Positions 63,222 through 64,000 of a DNA stretch of 64,000 nt are shown piece by piece. Numbering within the stretch: the stretch's first letter is position 1; the number at the start of each line of letters is the position of its first letter. A model generated the notes under the pieces. It was not told where the DNA came from. It made no database searches and was given only the letters and a program-made list of their open reading frames with translations. The position numbers and the translations under genes are program-made. The DNA lies in NCBI RefSeq assembly GCF_017876115.1, contig NZ_JAGINO010000008.1, positions 151,714-215,713 on the forward strand. Direction: 5' to 3'. This DNA is from Azospirillum picis. Its GTDB lineage: Bacteria > Pseudomonadota > Alphaproteobacteria > Azospirillales > Azospirillaceae.

Positions 63222-63650
63222 ATGCCTCTTCACCTCATCAAGCTCGCCGTCGGCGTCCGTGACCTCGACCATCTGGCCGAACTCCAGGGCAACCGCGCCA
63301 TCACCAATGGCGCGGAAACCCGGATCCCCGTCTATACCCGCCGCCTGCCCAAGCGCGGCGACGAACTGCTGGCCGGTGGTTCGCTCTACTGGGTGGTCAA
63401 GGGCAGCGTCCTGGTGCGCCAGCCCATCCTCGCCATCGACACCGCAACCGACGCGGACGGGGAAAGCTACTGCACGCTCCACCTCGCCGCCGATCGGGTG
63501 CCGACGGTGCCGACAGCCCACCGCCCGTTCCAGGGCTGGCGCTACCTGACGGTCGAAGCGGCGCCGCCCGACCTGGCATCGGCCGGCGGCACCGGGGACG
63601 AACTGCCCGCCCATCTTGCCGCGGAGCTTCGCGAGCTTGGGCTTCTCTAG
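63222..63650 (+). CDS. DUF1489 family protein
   Basis: 142 residues. The family pattern LHLIKLAVGVRDLDHLAELQ, TRRLPKRGDELLAGGSLYWVVKG and HRPFQGWRYLTVEAAPPDL is clear. The family is found in alphaproteobacteria and its role is unknown, though the fold suggests RNA or small-molecule binding. It begins 92 bases after the channel gene and ends just before the rRNA promoter. Confidence 0.9.
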   Translation: MPLHLIKLAVGVRDLDHLAELQGNRAITNGAETRIPVYTRRLPKRGDELLAGGSLYWVVKGSVLVRQPILAIDTATDADGESYCTLHLAADRVPTVPTAHRPFQGWRYLTVEAAPPDLASAGGTGDELPAHLAAELRELGLL

Positions 63651-63704
63651 GAAAATCCGTCCGCCGATCGAACATAAAAATGCGCAAGGCGGCGAAAAAA
63701 GCGC

Positions 63705-63734
63705 TTGCGCGTCGGCGGGGGAGGCGCCTATAAA
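63705..63734 (+). promoter_or_regulatory. Probable rRNA operon promoter
   Basis: -35 TTGCGC (63705-63710) and -10 TATAAA (63729-63734) with 18 bases between. An A-rich run (63694-63700) precedes it, like an UP element. The position about 190 bases ahead of a boxA-like element fits an rrn promoter. Confidence 0.65.
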
Positions 63735-64000
63735 CCGCTCCACCGATGGCGGGGCGCTGAACGAAGCGCGGCGCCGGCGGAGAAAACGGAAGCGATAACA
63801 GCAGGTTAGCGGTTACGGCTTCCGGGATCGACAGAAATTCCTCCGGCCATCGCGGCACACTCCCTGAAGAAGGGAGGCCGTTGACTGGCCGGTGCGGCGC
63901 GTCTCGGCGCTGCGGGTTCTTTGACAAGTTTATACCGTGTTGTGAGAAGGGATGCGCAGGCGGCGGCAGTTGGTAGCCGTTGCGGCCTGGGTGGTGCTGG
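63735..64000 (+). other. rRNA operon leader with boxA-like element
   Basis: The GGTTCTTTGACAAG segment (63914-63927, core 63917-63927) resembles boxA of rRNA antitermination and is typical of alphaproteobacterial 16S leaders. The sequence to 64000 has no open frame of note. It is not yet mature 16S (no 5' AGAGTTTGATC); the gene should start within a few hundred bases beyond the window. Confidence 0.75.

Overview
The window is high-GC DNA from what looks like an alphaproteobacterium of the Rhodospirillales, most like Azospirillum or a close relative. This is an inference from gene content and order (carB-greA; divergent cycM and kdsB-pheA; a napEDABC cluster; TPP-controlled thiO-thiS-thiG; prkA-yeaH-spoVR), codon use and the style of the rRNA leader. 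No database search was possible. It reads as ordinary chromosome: no transposase, integrase, phage or plasmid gene and no CRISPR array was seen.

Layout. 1-4159: end of a dienelactone hydrolase-like gene, then carB-greA on the minus strand. 4410-5633: a PAS-like protein and a small membrane protein, both unknown. 5901-10167: minus-strand periplasmic nitrate reductase operon napEDABC, with a near-consensus FNR-type box and a correctly spaced -10 upstream. 10411-13552: MgtC-like protein and a 7TMR-DISM type histidine kinase. 13605-17332: minus-strand group of a PAS-like protein, a soluble FtsK-type translocase, a DinB-like protein and a PPOX flavoprotein. 17499-20313: msrA, a tail-anchored sigma-1.1-like protein, a SpoU-type RNA methyltransferase and a YqaA-like membrane protein. 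20454-29749: hisN-like phosphatase, an unknown gene, two yejA-like binding proteins and yejB-yejE-yejF, a complete oligopeptide-type ABC importer.

29899-35031: nudC, pheA, kdsB, a membrane-anchored cytochrome c, a Nudix hydrolase and a CheY-like regulator. 35032-35968 is a 937-base gap with many self-complementary segments, just ahead of prkA-yeaH-spoVR (35969-41193). 41349-47347: PilZ-type protein, serine beta-lactamase-like hydrolase, fadD-like ligase, acylphosphatase and two overlapping unknown genes. 47363-51342: lipB, tRNA-Leu(GAG), PAP2 phosphatase, STAS protein and mgtE. 51401-57348: FIST/MCP sensory protein, TPP riboswitch with thiOSG, a PaaI-like thioesterase and a secreted unknown. 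57388-63650: DUF4139 protein, a 61-residue unknown, an OmpR-type regulator, an HCCA isomerase-like protein, a potassium-channel-like protein and a DUF1489 protein. The last 350 bases are an rRNA operon promoter and leader with a boxA-like element; the 16S gene should begin just beyond the window.

The least explained material is between genes: several large palindromic repeats (5651-5826, 22142-22241, 39360-39595, 41202-41227, 41250-41295), short tandem repeats lying over or beside stop codons, and the structured gap before prkA. Among proteins, the sigma-1.1-like tail-anchored protein, the membrane-less FtsK and the FIST/MCP fusion deserve most attention.
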